From assembly GCF_001887355.1 (NCBI RefSeq), contig NZ_MPIN01000001.1, positions 1,263,785 through 1,327,784 on the forward strand: a DNA stretch of 64,000 nucleotides. Direction: 5' to 3'. A model generated the notes under the pieces. The model was not told the DNA's origin, ran no database searches, and saw only the letters and a list, made by a program, of their open reading frames with translations. Below are positions 34,835 through 43,070 of this stretch, in pieces. Numbering within the stretch: the stretch's first letter is position 1; each line of letters begins with the position of its first letter. The position numbers were made by a program, and so were the translations under genes. This stretch comes from Cystobacter ferrugineus (GTDB lineage: Bacteria > Myxococcota > Myxococcia > Myxococcales > Myxococcaceae).

Positions 34835-36278
34835 CGTAGGCCTCCGTGCGGATCAGGTCATGAAGCATGCGCTGCACGCGGTGCTGGTGCGTGCCCTTGA
34901 AGCGCTTCCAGGTGGAGACGAATTCAGCGTTCTCCTCGGGGGTGGGGGGATGGCCCACGAGCAGCTTCCAGTAGTCGGTGACGGCGGCGATGGCGAAGGC
35001 ATCGCTGTTGGCGCCGACCTCCGCCCACTCCACGAGGTTGTTCACCTTCTGGCCGAAGAGGTAACCGGTCTCCGGCATCTGGGTGATGATCGGGGTGACG
35101 TTGGGGAAGCGCTTCTCGATGCGGTCGGGCACGTAGGTCCCCCAGGGCGCATCGGGATTGATGGGGAAGGACAGGCCCTCGTAGTTGCGGAAGGGGTAGC
35201 TGAGCGGATCCAACGTCGCGTGGCAGGCCGCGCAGCCAGGCGAGGTCACGCCCGCGTGGTCATAGTCGCGGGGCTCGCCGGGGACGCTGAAGAGGCCCTC
35301 CTGTTTGGCGATGTCGAGGCCCAGGTAGGCCCGGTAGGCCTGGGACGCGGCGTTGCGCGGCAGCGCGCTGAACATCACGAAATAGAGGAGGCTCCACTTG
35401 GAGGTCATGTTGCCCGCGCGGTGCAGCTCATCCATGGCTTGTGTCGGCAGTGCCGGCACTGCCGTGTAGCGGGTGGGGTTGGTCTCCCGGCGCACGTAGT
35501 ACTTCGCCGTGAGCACCTCGCGCGCGTCGTGGTCGTCGAGCTGCGCGTAGGCGTAGAGCGCGTAGTCGTCGTAGTAGTCGGCGAGGGCGATGACACCGGG
35601 ATCCTCACCCTCCTTGAGCGAGCCCACCGGGCGGATCTTCGGATGCGCCAACTTCCACAACTGCCCGTTCTTGCCACGCCAGAACTCGCTCTGGGTGCAT
35701 CGGTCCAGCTCGGCATCCATCCGGGCGCGCTGCGCGTCGGCGCTCAGCGCGCTGAACTCCTCGAACTGCGTGTAGGTGGGCGGCGTGCCGCAGAAGTCGA
35801 GCAGGAGCCGCTTGTAGGCGAAGCGCGCGTCGTAACGGCACACGTCATACTGGGGATTGCTGTCACCTTCCTGGCAACGGCCGGTGTCCACGGGCACGCT
35901 GTTGGGATCGCCCGGGAAGGTGCCGCGCTGGATCTCCTCGAGATTGGACACGCCGTCACCGTCGGCGTCCTCCGTCTCGACGGCCTTGAGCGCCGTGGGG
36001 AGCGCGTAGGCGAAGTCCGTGTCGGACAACGGTCGCGCCGCGCCGGGAGCCAGGTGGAACTCCAGTCCGGCACCGAAGACATTTCGCTGGGGGGGCGCGA
36101 TGTGACAGTAATTGCAGGACGGCTGCTGTCCGGTGCACGCGGGCGCCGTGGGATGGGTGGAGCAGAACACACCTCCCGCGGGAGGCTTGGCCAATGCCAC
36201 ACCCGACAGGAACACGGCGACTCCTAGAATGAGTCGTTGAATCTTTTTGATTGGAATATCTGTCCCGGCACTCTTCAT
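34824..36278 (-). CDS. Exported di-haem cytochrome c-type protein
   Basis: 484 residues from ATG 36278 (GGAAGGG upstream). Basic N-terminus and signal (LILGVAVFLSGVALAKP). Two haem-binding motifs are visible, CNYCH near residue 55 and CAACH near 350, the latter followed by ATLDPLSYPFRNYEGLS. That is the DUF1588/DUF1585-like layout seen in planctomycete cytochromes. A calcium-loop-like DADGDGVSNLEE lies at about 110. Probably periplasmic. It leads the operon with the lipoprotein and DUF1501 protein, and its promoter region is nearly the same as that of the oxygenase operon on the other side of the TetR gene. Confidence 0.85.
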   Translation of the reverse strand: MKSAGTDIPIKKIQRLILGVAVFLSGVALAKPPAGGVFCSTHPTAPACTGQQPSCNYCHIAPPQRNVFGAGLEFHLAPGAARPLSDTDFAYALPTALKAVETEDADGDGVSNLEEIQRGTFPGDPNSVPVDTGRCQEGDSNPQYDVCRYDARFAYKRLLLDFCGTPPTYTQFEEFSALSADAQRARMDAELDRCTQSEFWRGKNGQLWKLAHPKIRPVGSLKEGEDPGVIALADYYDDYALYAYAQLDDHDAREVLTAKYYVRRETNPTRYTAVPALPTQAMDELHRAGNMTSKWSLLYFVMFSALPRNAASQAYRAYLGLDIAKQEGLFSVPGEPRDYDHAGVTSPGCAACHATLDPLSYPFRNYEGLSFPINPDAPWGTYVPDRIEKRFPNVTPIITQMPETGYLFGQKVNNLVEWAEVGANSDAFAIAAVTDYWKLLVGHPPTPEENAEFVSTWKRFKGTHQHRVQRMLHDLIRTEAYGAP

Positions 36279-36389
36279 CGGATCCCTTCCCCCGCGACCC
36301 CGGCCCTGGCCGCTTCGTTGGAGACCCCGATGATGTGCCATTGCGGGAAGTCGAGAACAACCAACACTCCCCGGTGGGGCGCCGCTTAA

Positions 36390-36425
36390 TCGACACGAAC
36401 GCGCGAGTGTCGAAGAAGTCCGCCC
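36390..36425 (-). promoter_or_regulatory. TetR-type site upstream of cytochrome operon (copy 1)
   Basis: This 36-bp element matches 37160-37195 at 33 of 36 positions when both are read toward their downstream genes. It contains the dyad CGACAC-N10-GTGTCG, typical of TetR-family operators. It ends 111 nt before the cytochrome start codon. The match continues without gaps into the leader, including TGGCACATC 57 nt from the ATG. Confidence 0.7.
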
Positions 36426-36435
36426 GGGGGACCCG

Positions 36436-37062
36436 TCACCGCCTGTTGTTCATCATGGCGGTGAGAGTCCCCAGCCACCGTGCCATGTCCTCGGGTGGAT
36501 GGAGGGCGCGTCGATCCAACCACCACTCGAGCACCCCCATGTAGGCCGAGGCCAGGAAGCGGTTCACGATGGGGATGGGCACCCCCTGGAACCGGGCGGA
36601 GACACTGGGTCGCCCCATGTCGAGGTTCATGAGCTGCTCGAGGAGCTTGCGCAACTGGATGGAGAAGGCGCGCATGCCGCTCCGGCCAAGCATGAGGTGA
36701 TACAGCTCGGGGTGCTCGGCCGCGTGCTGGAACCACTCCACCAGGGTTCGATGGAGGCGATCGGGCGAGTCACCTAGCTGATGACTCCTCCGCGAGAGTT
36801 CGAGGATCATGTCCCGCATGACGTGCGTGAGCAGCTCGTCCTTGTCGCGGTAGTGCAGGTAGAAGGTGCTGCGGTTGAGCTGGGCGCGCTCGGTGATGTC
36901 CTGGACGCTGATGGAGTCGAAGCTCCGCTCACGCATCAACCCGAGCAGCGCATCGCGAAGCATGGCGCGGCTGCGGTGGGCACGCGGATCCTCGGGGGCG
37001 GGCTCCGCCGGCTTGCTCGTGCCAGGACCGCCTCGCGCCTGTTTTTTCAATGATTTGGGCAT
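36436..37062 (-). CDS. TetR-family transcriptional regulator
   Basis: 208 residues from ATG 37062; a longer open frame upstream lacks protein character. After a Pro/Ala-rich basic N-terminus the HTH is clear: MLRDALLGLMRERSFDSISV, QDITERAQLNRSTFYLHYRD. The C-terminal half matches the TetR_C_7-like pattern (HTLVEWFQHAAEHPELYHLM, FLASAYMGVLEWWLDRR). It lies between two operons, each preceded by the same dyad (36390 and 37160), and is the obvious candidate to bind both. Confidence 0.9.
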   Translation of the reverse strand: MPKSLKKQARGGPGTSKPAEPAPEDPRAHRSRAMLRDALLGLMRERSFDSISVQDITERAQLNRSTFYLHYRDKDELLTHVMRDMILELSRRSHQLGDSPDRLHRTLVEWFQHAAEHPELYHLMLGRSGMRAFSIQLRKLLEQLMNLDMGRPSVSARFQGVPIPIVNRFLASAYMGVLEWWLDRRALHPPEDMARWLGTLTAMMNNRR

Positions 37063-37159
37063 AGGGCAGGGCCTTGAAGCCGCCTGTCTAGCCGCCCCCC
37101 GCCAGGCTGGCAACCCCATCGGGTCTCCTGGGTGCTCACCGGCTGAGCGCGCCCCATGT

Positions 37160-37195
37160 GGGCGGACTTCTTCGACACCTGCGCGCTCGTGTCGA
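37160..37195 (+). promoter_or_regulatory. TetR-type site upstream of oxygenase/Coq4 operon (copy 2)
   Basis: Second copy of the 36-bp element (33/36 identical to 36390-36425 read in the same sense). It has the same CGACAC-N10-GTGTCG dyad and is 112 nt from the ATG at 37308. The shared stretch extends another 58 bp without gaps (42 of 58 identical) to TGGCACATC at 37245-37253. Confidence 0.7.
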
Positions 37196-37307
37196 GGAAG
37201 TGGCGCTCCGTCGAGGCTCGTGGGTTGTGCTCGGCTTTCCACGATGGCACATCCCTCATCGTGGTTGCCGATGAAACGGCGAGACAGAACTTCCAGGGAG
37301 CACGGTG

Positions 37308-38387
37308 ATGCTGACCGAAGCACGAAAAGACGAATTGGCGCGCATCCTTCGCCCGGTGGCTCCGCCGCGCGAACTGGACAACGTCTATTCGCAGGATCAG
37401 TTGCGGCGTTTGCTGGGGGTGGTGCGCAGCAGCGGGCCGCACAAGCTGATCATCGCGCAGCATTTCGCCTCCGCCGAGGAACTCATCGCCACCTCCGCGG
37501 GTGGGGTTCCGGAGGGCGTGACTCCGACGCTCGACATGTTCCTGTCGCCCACGTTCCGCAACTTCTACGGGAACCATTCGGCCTGTCTCTTTCCCGAGAT
37601 CAATGACTGCTTCTATAACGACAAGTTCCTGGAGCTGGCGAAGAGCTACTGGGGGGCCCGATACGCCAAGCCCCAGATGATGCTCTTCAATGTGAACGGC
37701 CCGTGCGGCAATACGGATCCCGGACACCTGGATTCGCCGAGCTTCCGTGGTGTTCGCTACGAGAATTCGCCGACCTGGCTATGCAGCGTCATGGGGAAGT
37801 CGGGGCTGTTCCGCGACTATCTCATCAAGATGGCCCAGGTCATCACCTGGTTCTCGTATGACCCTCGGAGCGGATTCACCTATTGGCCCGACGGGCCCCG
37901 CGCGGCACCCAAGCGACTGAAGCCGCCCATCTACAATCGTGGCGTTCTCGTCCAGAACGAAATGATGGTCCATCGCGGTGAGGCGAATGGGCCTGTCGAG
38001 CAGCAATACCCGGCGGGGCTGGACTTCTCCAGTGTGTTCGCTGGGGATCCCAGCAGTGGCGAACACTGGATTGTCAGAACCGGTGACGCGGTGATCGCGC
38101 GTTATCATACGGACGAGCTGCGCTTCCTGGTCCACTGGTCGGCCGAGGTGTTCGAGGACTTCGCGGAGCTGAAGAAGAACATGGACCATACCGCGGATCT
38201 CACCTTCGATCAGGTCTTCGACACCCTGATCAAGGACGTGCGCTCCAAGGGCATCCACGTCGAGACGCCCACGGATCCACTGCATGATCCCGTGTTCATT
38301 CGCACCATCAACTCGGCCTACGACATCGGGCGTCCAACGTCCTATCCGCCAGAGGCGCCGGTGTCGCTGTTTCGTACCGCGGCCTGA
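37308..38387 (+). CDS. Putative Fe(II)/2-oxoglutarate-type oxygenase
   Basis: 359 residues. The ATG at 37308 has GGGAG 7 nt upstream, better than the GTG at 37305. I do not recognise a named family with confidence. A facial-triad-like arrangement is present: H140-x-D142 in DPGHLDSPSF and H222 in MMVHRGEANG, followed by an Arg-containing strand (DELRFLVHWSAEVF). This is the spacing expected of a double-stranded beta-helix oxygenase. It is first in an operon with a VOC protein and a Coq4-like protein, and its promoter is shared with the cytochrome operon. Confidence 0.55.
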   Translation: MLTEARKDELARILRPVAPPRELDNVYSQDQLRRLLGVVRSSGPHKLIIAQHFASAEELIATSAGGVPEGVTPTLDMFLSPTFRNFYGNHSACLFPEINDCFYNDKFLELAKSYWGARYAKPQMMLFNVNGPCGNTDPGHLDSPSFRGVRYENSPTWLCSVMGKSGLFRDYLIKMAQVITWFSYDPRSGFTYWPDGPRAAPKRLKPPIYNRGVLVQNEMMVHRGEANGPVEQQYPAGLDFSSVFAGDPSSGEHWIVRTGDAVIARYHTDELRFLVHWSAEVFEDFAELKKNMDHTADLTFDQVFDTLIKDVRSKGIHVETPTDPLHDPVFIRTINSAYDIGRPTSYPPEAPVSLFRTAA

Positions 38388-38454
38388 GTTCCAGTCGCGA
38401 CCTTCCGGAAAGGGCGGCTCGAGAGCCGCCCAGGGCATCGAATAGGAGAGAGTC

Positions 38455-38853
38455 TTGCCAGGTGCATCGAACACGAAGTTCGGGTTCACGAAGCTCCTCG
38501 TCGACAACCTCGAGGCTTCAGCCGGCTTCTACAAATCCGTGTGTGGTCTGGTGGAGACCGGGCGTGTGGATGCCTCCATCGCGGGCAGGAACATCCGAGA
38601 GATCCTGTTCGCGCCAGGTCACGAGGGGGGCGCTACTTTCGTTCTGCTCAAGTTCCTCGATGCTCCCAAGCCGGCCAACGACGAGGTCATCCTCGGGTTC
38701 ACGACCGACGATGTCGATGCCTTCGTCGAGCGTGCGAAAGCCGCTGGCGGCGCGGTGGCTCAGCCCGCCCATACCCTCGTCGAGCACGGAGTGAAGGTCG
38801 CCTTCGTGACCGACGTTGAAGGCCATTTGATCGAAGTCGCCCAACCGCTCTGA
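38455..38853 (+). CDS. VOC (glyoxalase/dioxygenase fold) protein
   Basis: 132 residues with TTG start at 38455, supported by AGGAGAG 4-5 nt upstream. A single vicinal-oxygen-chelate domain: FTKLLVDNLEASAGFYKSVC at the start, ATFVLLKFLD in the middle, and AFVTDVEGHLIEVAQPL at the end with the usual metal-ligand Glu. VOC members include glyoxalases, epimerases and resistance proteins, so the reaction is open. It is 67 nt after the oxygenase gene and 13 nt before the Coq4-like gene. Confidence 0.88.
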   Translation: MPGASNTKFGFTKLLVDNLEASAGFYKSVCGLVETGRVDASIAGRNIREILFAPGHEGGATFVLLKFLDAPKPANDEVILGFTTDDVDAFVERAKAAGGAVAQPAHTLVEHGVKVAFVTDVEGHLIEVAQPL

Positions 38854-38866
38854 AGGGAACAGCACC

Positions 38867-39559
38867 ATGTCCGCAAGCACCTCCTCGCTCCCCACGCTTC
38901 CCGAGAATCCCTCCCTGTTTACCCGTCTGCGGGTGGGCCTTCAGGCGCTCAAGGTGTTGCAGGTCGAGCCCACGAATCCCGCCTACGGCGCCCTGTTCTA
39001 CGACAGCGTGGAGATCGGCCTGTGCGCGGCGCTCGCTCGGGACTTCTCCCGCCATGAGGAGGGCCGCCGCCTGCTGGCCGAGAGGCCGTCGTTGCGTGCT
39101 TCGGCCCTGGACATGGACGCGCTGGAGACGCTTCCCTCGGGCTCACTCGGCCACACGTTCGCGCGCTACTTCCGGGATCAGGGACTGTCGCCGATCGAAA
39201 CGCTCTCTCCGCCGAAGAACGATGCCCAGTACGTCGCCACGCGTCTGCGAGAGACTCATGACTTCCACCACCTGGTGACCGGCTACGAGACGGATGTCAT
39301 GGGCGAGATGGAGCTGCAGGCCTTCACCCTGGGCAATCTCCACCTGCGCACCTCGTTCCTCATCCTGCTCCAGACGGCGAAGTTGCCTCAGCGGGTGCCC
39401 GGATTCGATGCGGCCCAGTATGCCCAGCGGTTGTGGGCCGCGTTCCGGCGCGGCAGCCAGTCCCGGCAGCTCGCCAGCTTCCGGTGGGAGGACAACTGGG
39501 CGACGCCGCTGGCCATGCTGCGCGAGCAGCTCGTCGCGCCCGCGCCGCAGTGGAACTGA
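38867..39559 (+). CDS. Coq4-family protein
   Basis: 230 residues. The Coq4 hallmark HDxxH-x11-E is intact: ETHDFHHLVTGYETDVMGE (H131, D132, H135, E147). The preceding ARYFRDQGLSPIETLSPPKN and following LQAFTLGNLHLRTSF also fit. Coq4 binds a metal and acts in ubiquinone biosynthesis, where it has been linked to oxidative decarboxylation of the ring. Myxobacteria are generally menaquinone users, so a role in modifying another ring compound with the operon's oxygenase and VOC protein is more likely. Last gene of the operon. Confidence 0.85.
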   Translation: MSASTSSLPTLPENPSLFTRLRVGLQALKVLQVEPTNPAYGALFYDSVEIGLCAALARDFSRHEEGRRLLAERPSLRASALDMDALETLPSGSLGHTFARYFRDQGLSPIETLSPPKNDAQYVATRLRETHDFHHLVTGYETDVMGEMELQAFTLGNLHLRTSFLILLQTAKLPQRVPGFDAAQYAQRLWAAFRRGSQSRQLASFRWEDNWATPLAMLREQLVAPAPQWN

Positions 39560-39581
39560 GCTTCCCCGCGAGAAGGGGGCC

Positions 39582-41048
39582 TCAGTCGATGAAGAGGACC
39601 ACCACGGACATCGCCGGGACGTCGACCTGCACCCGGCCTCCCGAGAAGGGCTGCGACTGGGCGCCGGGAACCGGCGGCTTGAACTGCGGCCCGTTGGTGA
39701 AGTCCGCCGGGTCCATACCGCTGGGAAAGTTCCAGACGGAGTAGACGCCCGAGGCGGCGCCGACCAGCTCGAGTTCCGCGACGCGATTGGCCGTCGCCGA
39801 CTTGTTGAGCAGCAGTACCTTCTTCGACTCATCGGTGGCGAAGACCTCGAACTCGGGAAGAGTGGTCGTCCCCTCGACCATCCATTGGCCATACCGCCGG
39901 AACCACGTGCCGCCCGTCCAGGCGGCGAGGCCCCAATAGGTGGGCAGGCGCACGAACTGTCCCGAGGGCTGACCGTTGTTCCCGGTGCCGTCGGTGATGA
40001 GCCCGAGCGGCCCGTTGTTGTCCGCGTATTGATAGGCACGGGCCCCTTCGCGCAGGAGCTGGCCGATGACCGACGCGGTGTGGACGAGGTTGCGCGACGT
40101 GTAGAACACGTCGTTCCACCCATTGTAGTACGGGTGATAGTTGAACTCGCCGGCCTGGATGGCGATGCTCCCGCTGCGCGAGCCGAAGTAGGTGGGAAGC
40201 TGTCCTTGGAACCAGCGCACCGCATCGGCGTACTGCGAGGTGCGCAGGAGATTGTCGTAGCGTTCCCCGTCGCCGTACTTGTGGAAGTCGATGATGTCGA
40301 CGTTGGGCGCGGCCGCCGAGAAGAACTCCTGGTAGCTGGAGAACTTGTAGTCCGCCCAGGTGACGAGGGACGGGCCGGCGATGTACAGCCTGCGGCTGCT
40401 CGCCGAGCGCATCGCCCCCACGATGTTGTTGAAGCCGTCGTTGCCGGCACCCCCTTGGATGTAGTTGGACATGCCGAAGCCATTGTCTGGCTCGTTGCCG
40501 ATGATGAAGTAGTCGACCGGGCCGCCGTTCTTCCCGCCTCCGTCGTTGAAGTAGCGGACCAGGGCCGCCGCGTCCGATGCGCGGATGTCATTGTCATTCG
40601 TGGAGCCGCCCACGGCGATCATGGGCGTTCCATTGATGCCACGAATGGCCGTGATGTACTGCGCGCCCTCGTTGCCACCGTGGACGCCGCCGGCGGAGGA
40701 GCCCACCTGCCCGTCGTGGTGGTAGAGGGGGATGCGCCACACCAAGGGGCCCAGGTCCGCGAGGTAGCCGCGCAGCAGATCCCGCTGGGGACCCTTGATG
40801 AGGTTGGAGCCTCCGTCGGCGTACGTCGAGATGCAGGAGCCGAGTGACAGGGGCGAGGTCTGGACACGGTGCGTGGTGAAGTCCACGCGCACATTCGCCG
40901 CGACAGCCTCCTGCTTCATGGTTTCCCTGCTCTGGTCCCCAGAGGAGGAGTCCGCGGGAGCGCAGCCCGCGAGCAGACCGGGGAGTAAAGCCAGGGCTGC
41001 CAGACGTCCGGCCACGGGATGCGTGCTTCGAGTGGGATTTCTGGTCAT
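39582..41048 (-). CDS. Clan GH-A glycoside hydrolase lipoprotein
   Basis: 488 residues. Signal with lipobox LAGC. A TIM-barrel hydrolase of clan A: the acid/base Glu is E186 in FIIGNEPDNG (the canonical NEP), and the probable nucleophile is E301 in IQAGEFNYHP, 115 residues later, a normal distance for the clan. The C-terminal 110 residues are a small beta-sandwich, as in GH30/GH39/GH79 relatives (VLLLNKSA, VQVDVPAMSVVVLFI). The exact family is uncertain. Probably digests polysaccharide at the cell surface. Confidence 0.8.
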   Translation of the reverse strand: MTRNPTRSTHPVAGRLAALALLPGLLAGCAPADSSSGDQSRETMKQEAVAANVRVDFTTHRVQTSPLSLGSCISTYADGGSNLIKGPQRDLLRGYLADLGPLVWRIPLYHHDGQVGSSAGGVHGGNEGAQYITAIRGINGTPMIAVGGSTNDNDIRASDAAALVRYFNDGGGKNGGPVDYFIIGNEPDNGFGMSNYIQGGAGNDGFNNIVGAMRSASSRRLYIAGPSLVTWADYKFSSYQEFFSAAAPNVDIIDFHKYGDGERYDNLLRTSQYADAVRWFQGQLPTYFGSRSGSIAIQAGEFNYHPYYNGWNDVFYTSRNLVHTASVIGQLLREGARAYQYADNNGPLGLITDGTGNNGQPSGQFVRLPTYWGLAAWTGGTWFRRYGQWMVEGTTTLPEFEVFATDESKKVLLLNKSATANRVAELELVGAASGVYSVWNFPSGMDPADFTNGPQFKPPVPGAQSQPFSGGRVQVDVPAMSVVVLFID

Positions 41049-41292
41049 ACGTCCTTCCAGAGCGATGCTCTTTCTGCCTGTCTCCGAGGGCCCAGGTCTT
41101 TGCTGCCCAATGTAGGTGAAGACGGCGGGGCGGGGGGCGCTCGTCTACGCGCTGGGGTGGTGAGACGTTGCAGCCCGGGCCCAGGCCTGGAGGACGGCCG
41201 GACGGAGGAGCCGTCCCCGAGGGCATGCCGGGTTGGCGTCCTGCTCATGGGCTCCATCTTTAGAGCTGTCTCGTATTCGACAGGAGGGACTC

Positions 41293-42051
41293 ATGCCCAA
41301 GGGTTCGTGGTGGTCCGCCGGGGTGGCCGCGTTGCTGCTCGCCGCCGGTTGCAAGCAGCAGGGTCAGCAGCAGCAGGACGTGCAGAGAGATGCGCACGCC
41401 CAGGTGGAGACGGCGCAGGAGCGCTCGGAGCAGGCGCTGAAGCAGGCCGAGGACGCACAGGCCAGGGCGAGCGACGAGCAGAGGGACGTGGCCGACGCGC
41501 GTCAGGATGTGCAGAGGGCCCAGCAGGAACTCCAGGAGGCACAGGCCAGGGCCCAGAAGGAGACTCAGGAGGCGCAGACCGTCCAGCAGCAGGCGAGCAA
41601 CCAGGCGCAGCAGGCCCAGGCGGAGGTCCAGCAATCCCAGCAGCAGGCCGCCGAGGCGCAGCGTCAACAGCAGGAGCAGATGGCGCAGACGCAGCAGCAG
41701 CTCGCCCAGCAGCAGGATCAGATGGCGCGCACCCAGCAGCAGACGGCCCAGCAACAACCGTCGGGCCAGATGCAGCAGATGGTGACGGGCCGGGTGGTGA
41801 GCTCGAGCCCGGATGAGTTGTTGCTCAGCAGCGCGGGGGCTCCAGGGCAGCCGCAGATCCGCCTGCAAATCAATGAGCAGACGCAGGTGATGGTGAACGG
41901 GCGTCAGGGCTCCCCTGCGGACATCGCCGAGGGCAGCCAGGTGCGCGCCTCGTACCAGGACGTGGGCGGTGAGCCGACGGCGCTGCGCGTGGACGTGACG
42001 AGCAGTGGCCAGGGCACCGGCGGCAGCCAGGGCGAGCTGCCGCGGCAGTAA
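41293..42051 (+). CDS. Gln-rich coiled-coil lipoprotein
   Basis: 252 residues from ATG 41293 with AGGAGG 5 nt upstream. Lipobox LAAGC, then about 140 residues of Gln/Ala/Glu heptads (QQAEAQRQQQEQ-like), which predict a long coiled coil. A compact beta-domain follows from about 155 (VTGRVVSSSPDELLLSSAGA, IRLQINEQTQVMVNGRQGSP), resembling the small DUF5666-like binding module. It is unusually Gln-rich for this genome. Probably a periplasmic spacer or scaffold anchored in the membrane; function unknown. Confidence 0.8.
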   Translation: MPKGSWWSAGVAALLLAAGCKQQGQQQQDVQRDAHAQVETAQERSEQALKQAEDAQARASDEQRDVADARQDVQRAQQELQEAQARAQKETQEAQTVQQQASNQAQQAQAEVQQSQQQAAEAQRQQQEQMAQTQQQLAQQQDQMARTQQQTAQQQPSGQMQQMVTGRVVSSSPDELLLSSAGAPGQPQIRLQINEQTQVMVNGRQGSPADIAEGSQVRASYQDVGGEPTALRVDVTSSGQGTGGSQGELPRQ

Positions 42052-42070
42052 CCTCGACGGCCCTGACCCT

Positions 42071-42101
42071 GGAAAGGGAGCACTCGTGGGTGCCCCCTTC
42101 C
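42071..42101 (+). terminator. Hairpin after Gln-rich lipoprotein gene
   Basis: GGAAAGGGAGCAC pairs with GTGCCCCCTTCC around a short loop with one mismatch and one bulge, about 20 nt beyond the stop. No U-tract. It also lies between two convergent genes. Confidence 0.5.
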
Positions 42102-42129
42102 CGGGGAGCAACACTTCAGGAGGAGACGC

Positions 42130-43065
42130 TCAGGCCTCGATTTTGCGCTCGTCCCCGTTGGGGCGCAGCGCCGGGACTTCCAGGTCCTGGGCGCCGTTGG
42201 TGGGGGTGGGGAGCATCGCCGCGTCGACGGCCCGCATCTCGTCGGCATCGAAGCCGTGGAAGGCCACGGTGCGGTGCGGGCGCACCTGGGAGAGCGAGTA
42301 CAGCTCGTTGTAGGAGTGGAGCACCCGCGGCTGCTTGCCCAGCACCGCGAAGGCGCGGCCCACCGCGGCCGGGTACTGGCCCTTGGCCTCGGCCACCAGC
42401 GCCGCCACCTGGGCGCTCGTCTGCGCGTCCAGCAGCGCCACGCGCTGCCGTCCCTCTTCCTCCACCTCCGCCGTGGCGCGCTCGAGCCTCGCCGACAACG
42501 TGTCGAACACCTGCTGGGCCACCTCGGGCCGCAGGCTCACGTTGCGGATGAGCACCCGCTCCACTTCCAGGCCCCAGCGCTGCGTCTCGTCCTGGATGTC
42601 CTGGCGCACCTTCTCGCCCAGCTCGCTGCGATCACACAGGATGTGCTCGAACGAGCGGTTGCCGAGGATGGACAGCGCCGCGTGGGTGACGAGTGCCCGG
42701 AGCGACTTGTCCCAGTCCGCCACCCCGAAGAGCGCACGCGCTGGATCCGCCACCCGGAACTCCAGCCACAGGTCCACGATGACCGTGGTGCCCCGCGCGT
42801 CGTTGACCTGGATGTTGGTGATGTCGCGGAAGTCGCGCGCCCGGCTCACCGGGAACGTGCGCACCCAGGGCAACACGCGCTCGGGCACCCAGTGCCAGCC
42901 CGGCTTGTCCAGCGTCTTCTCCAGCTTGCCAAAGCGCGTGACGAGCACCGTCTCCTCGTCCTCCACCTGGAGGCCGAACAGGCGCCCCAGTCCAATCAGG
43001 AAGGGCAGGGTGCACAGGCCCGCGACGATACCGCCGATGAGTTGAAGCAGTTGGCTCGAGTTCAT
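42130..43065 (-). CDS. SPFH-domain (HflC/stomatin-like) membrane protein
   Basis: 311 residues. An N-terminal hydrophobic anchor (LLQLIGGIVAGLCTLPFLIG) is followed by an SPFH (band 7) domain: VEDEETVLVTRFGKLEKTLD, PGWHWVPERVLPWVRTFPVS, and RGTTVIVDLWLEFRVADP, with a C-terminal helix rich in Ala/Glu. It follows the upstream SPFH gene by 5 nt, so the two probably form a hetero-oligomeric ring at the inner membrane, as HflK/HflC do around FtsH. A partner protease is not present locally. Confidence 0.9.
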   Translation of the reverse strand: MNSSQLLQLIGGIVAGLCTLPFLIGLGRLFGLQVEDEETVLVTRFGKLEKTLDKPGWHWVPERVLPWVRTFPVSRARDFRDITNIQVNDARGTTVIVDLWLEFRVADPARALFGVADWDKSLRALVTHAALSILGNRSFEHILCDRSELGEKVRQDIQDETQRWGLEVERVLIRNVSLRPEVAQQVFDTLSARLERATAEVEEEGRQRVALLDAQTSAQVAALVAEAKGQYPAAVGRAFAVLGKQPRVLHSYNELYSLSQVRPHRTVAFHGFDADEMRAVDAAMLPTPTNGAQDLEVPALRPNGDERKIEA

Positions 43066-43070
43066 GGTGG

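Noticed and set aside
36335-36340. Possible sigma-54 promoter at the conserved TGGCAC in the duplicated promoter
   Set aside because: The required GC of the -12 element is missing in both copies, although TGGCAC itself is conserved.
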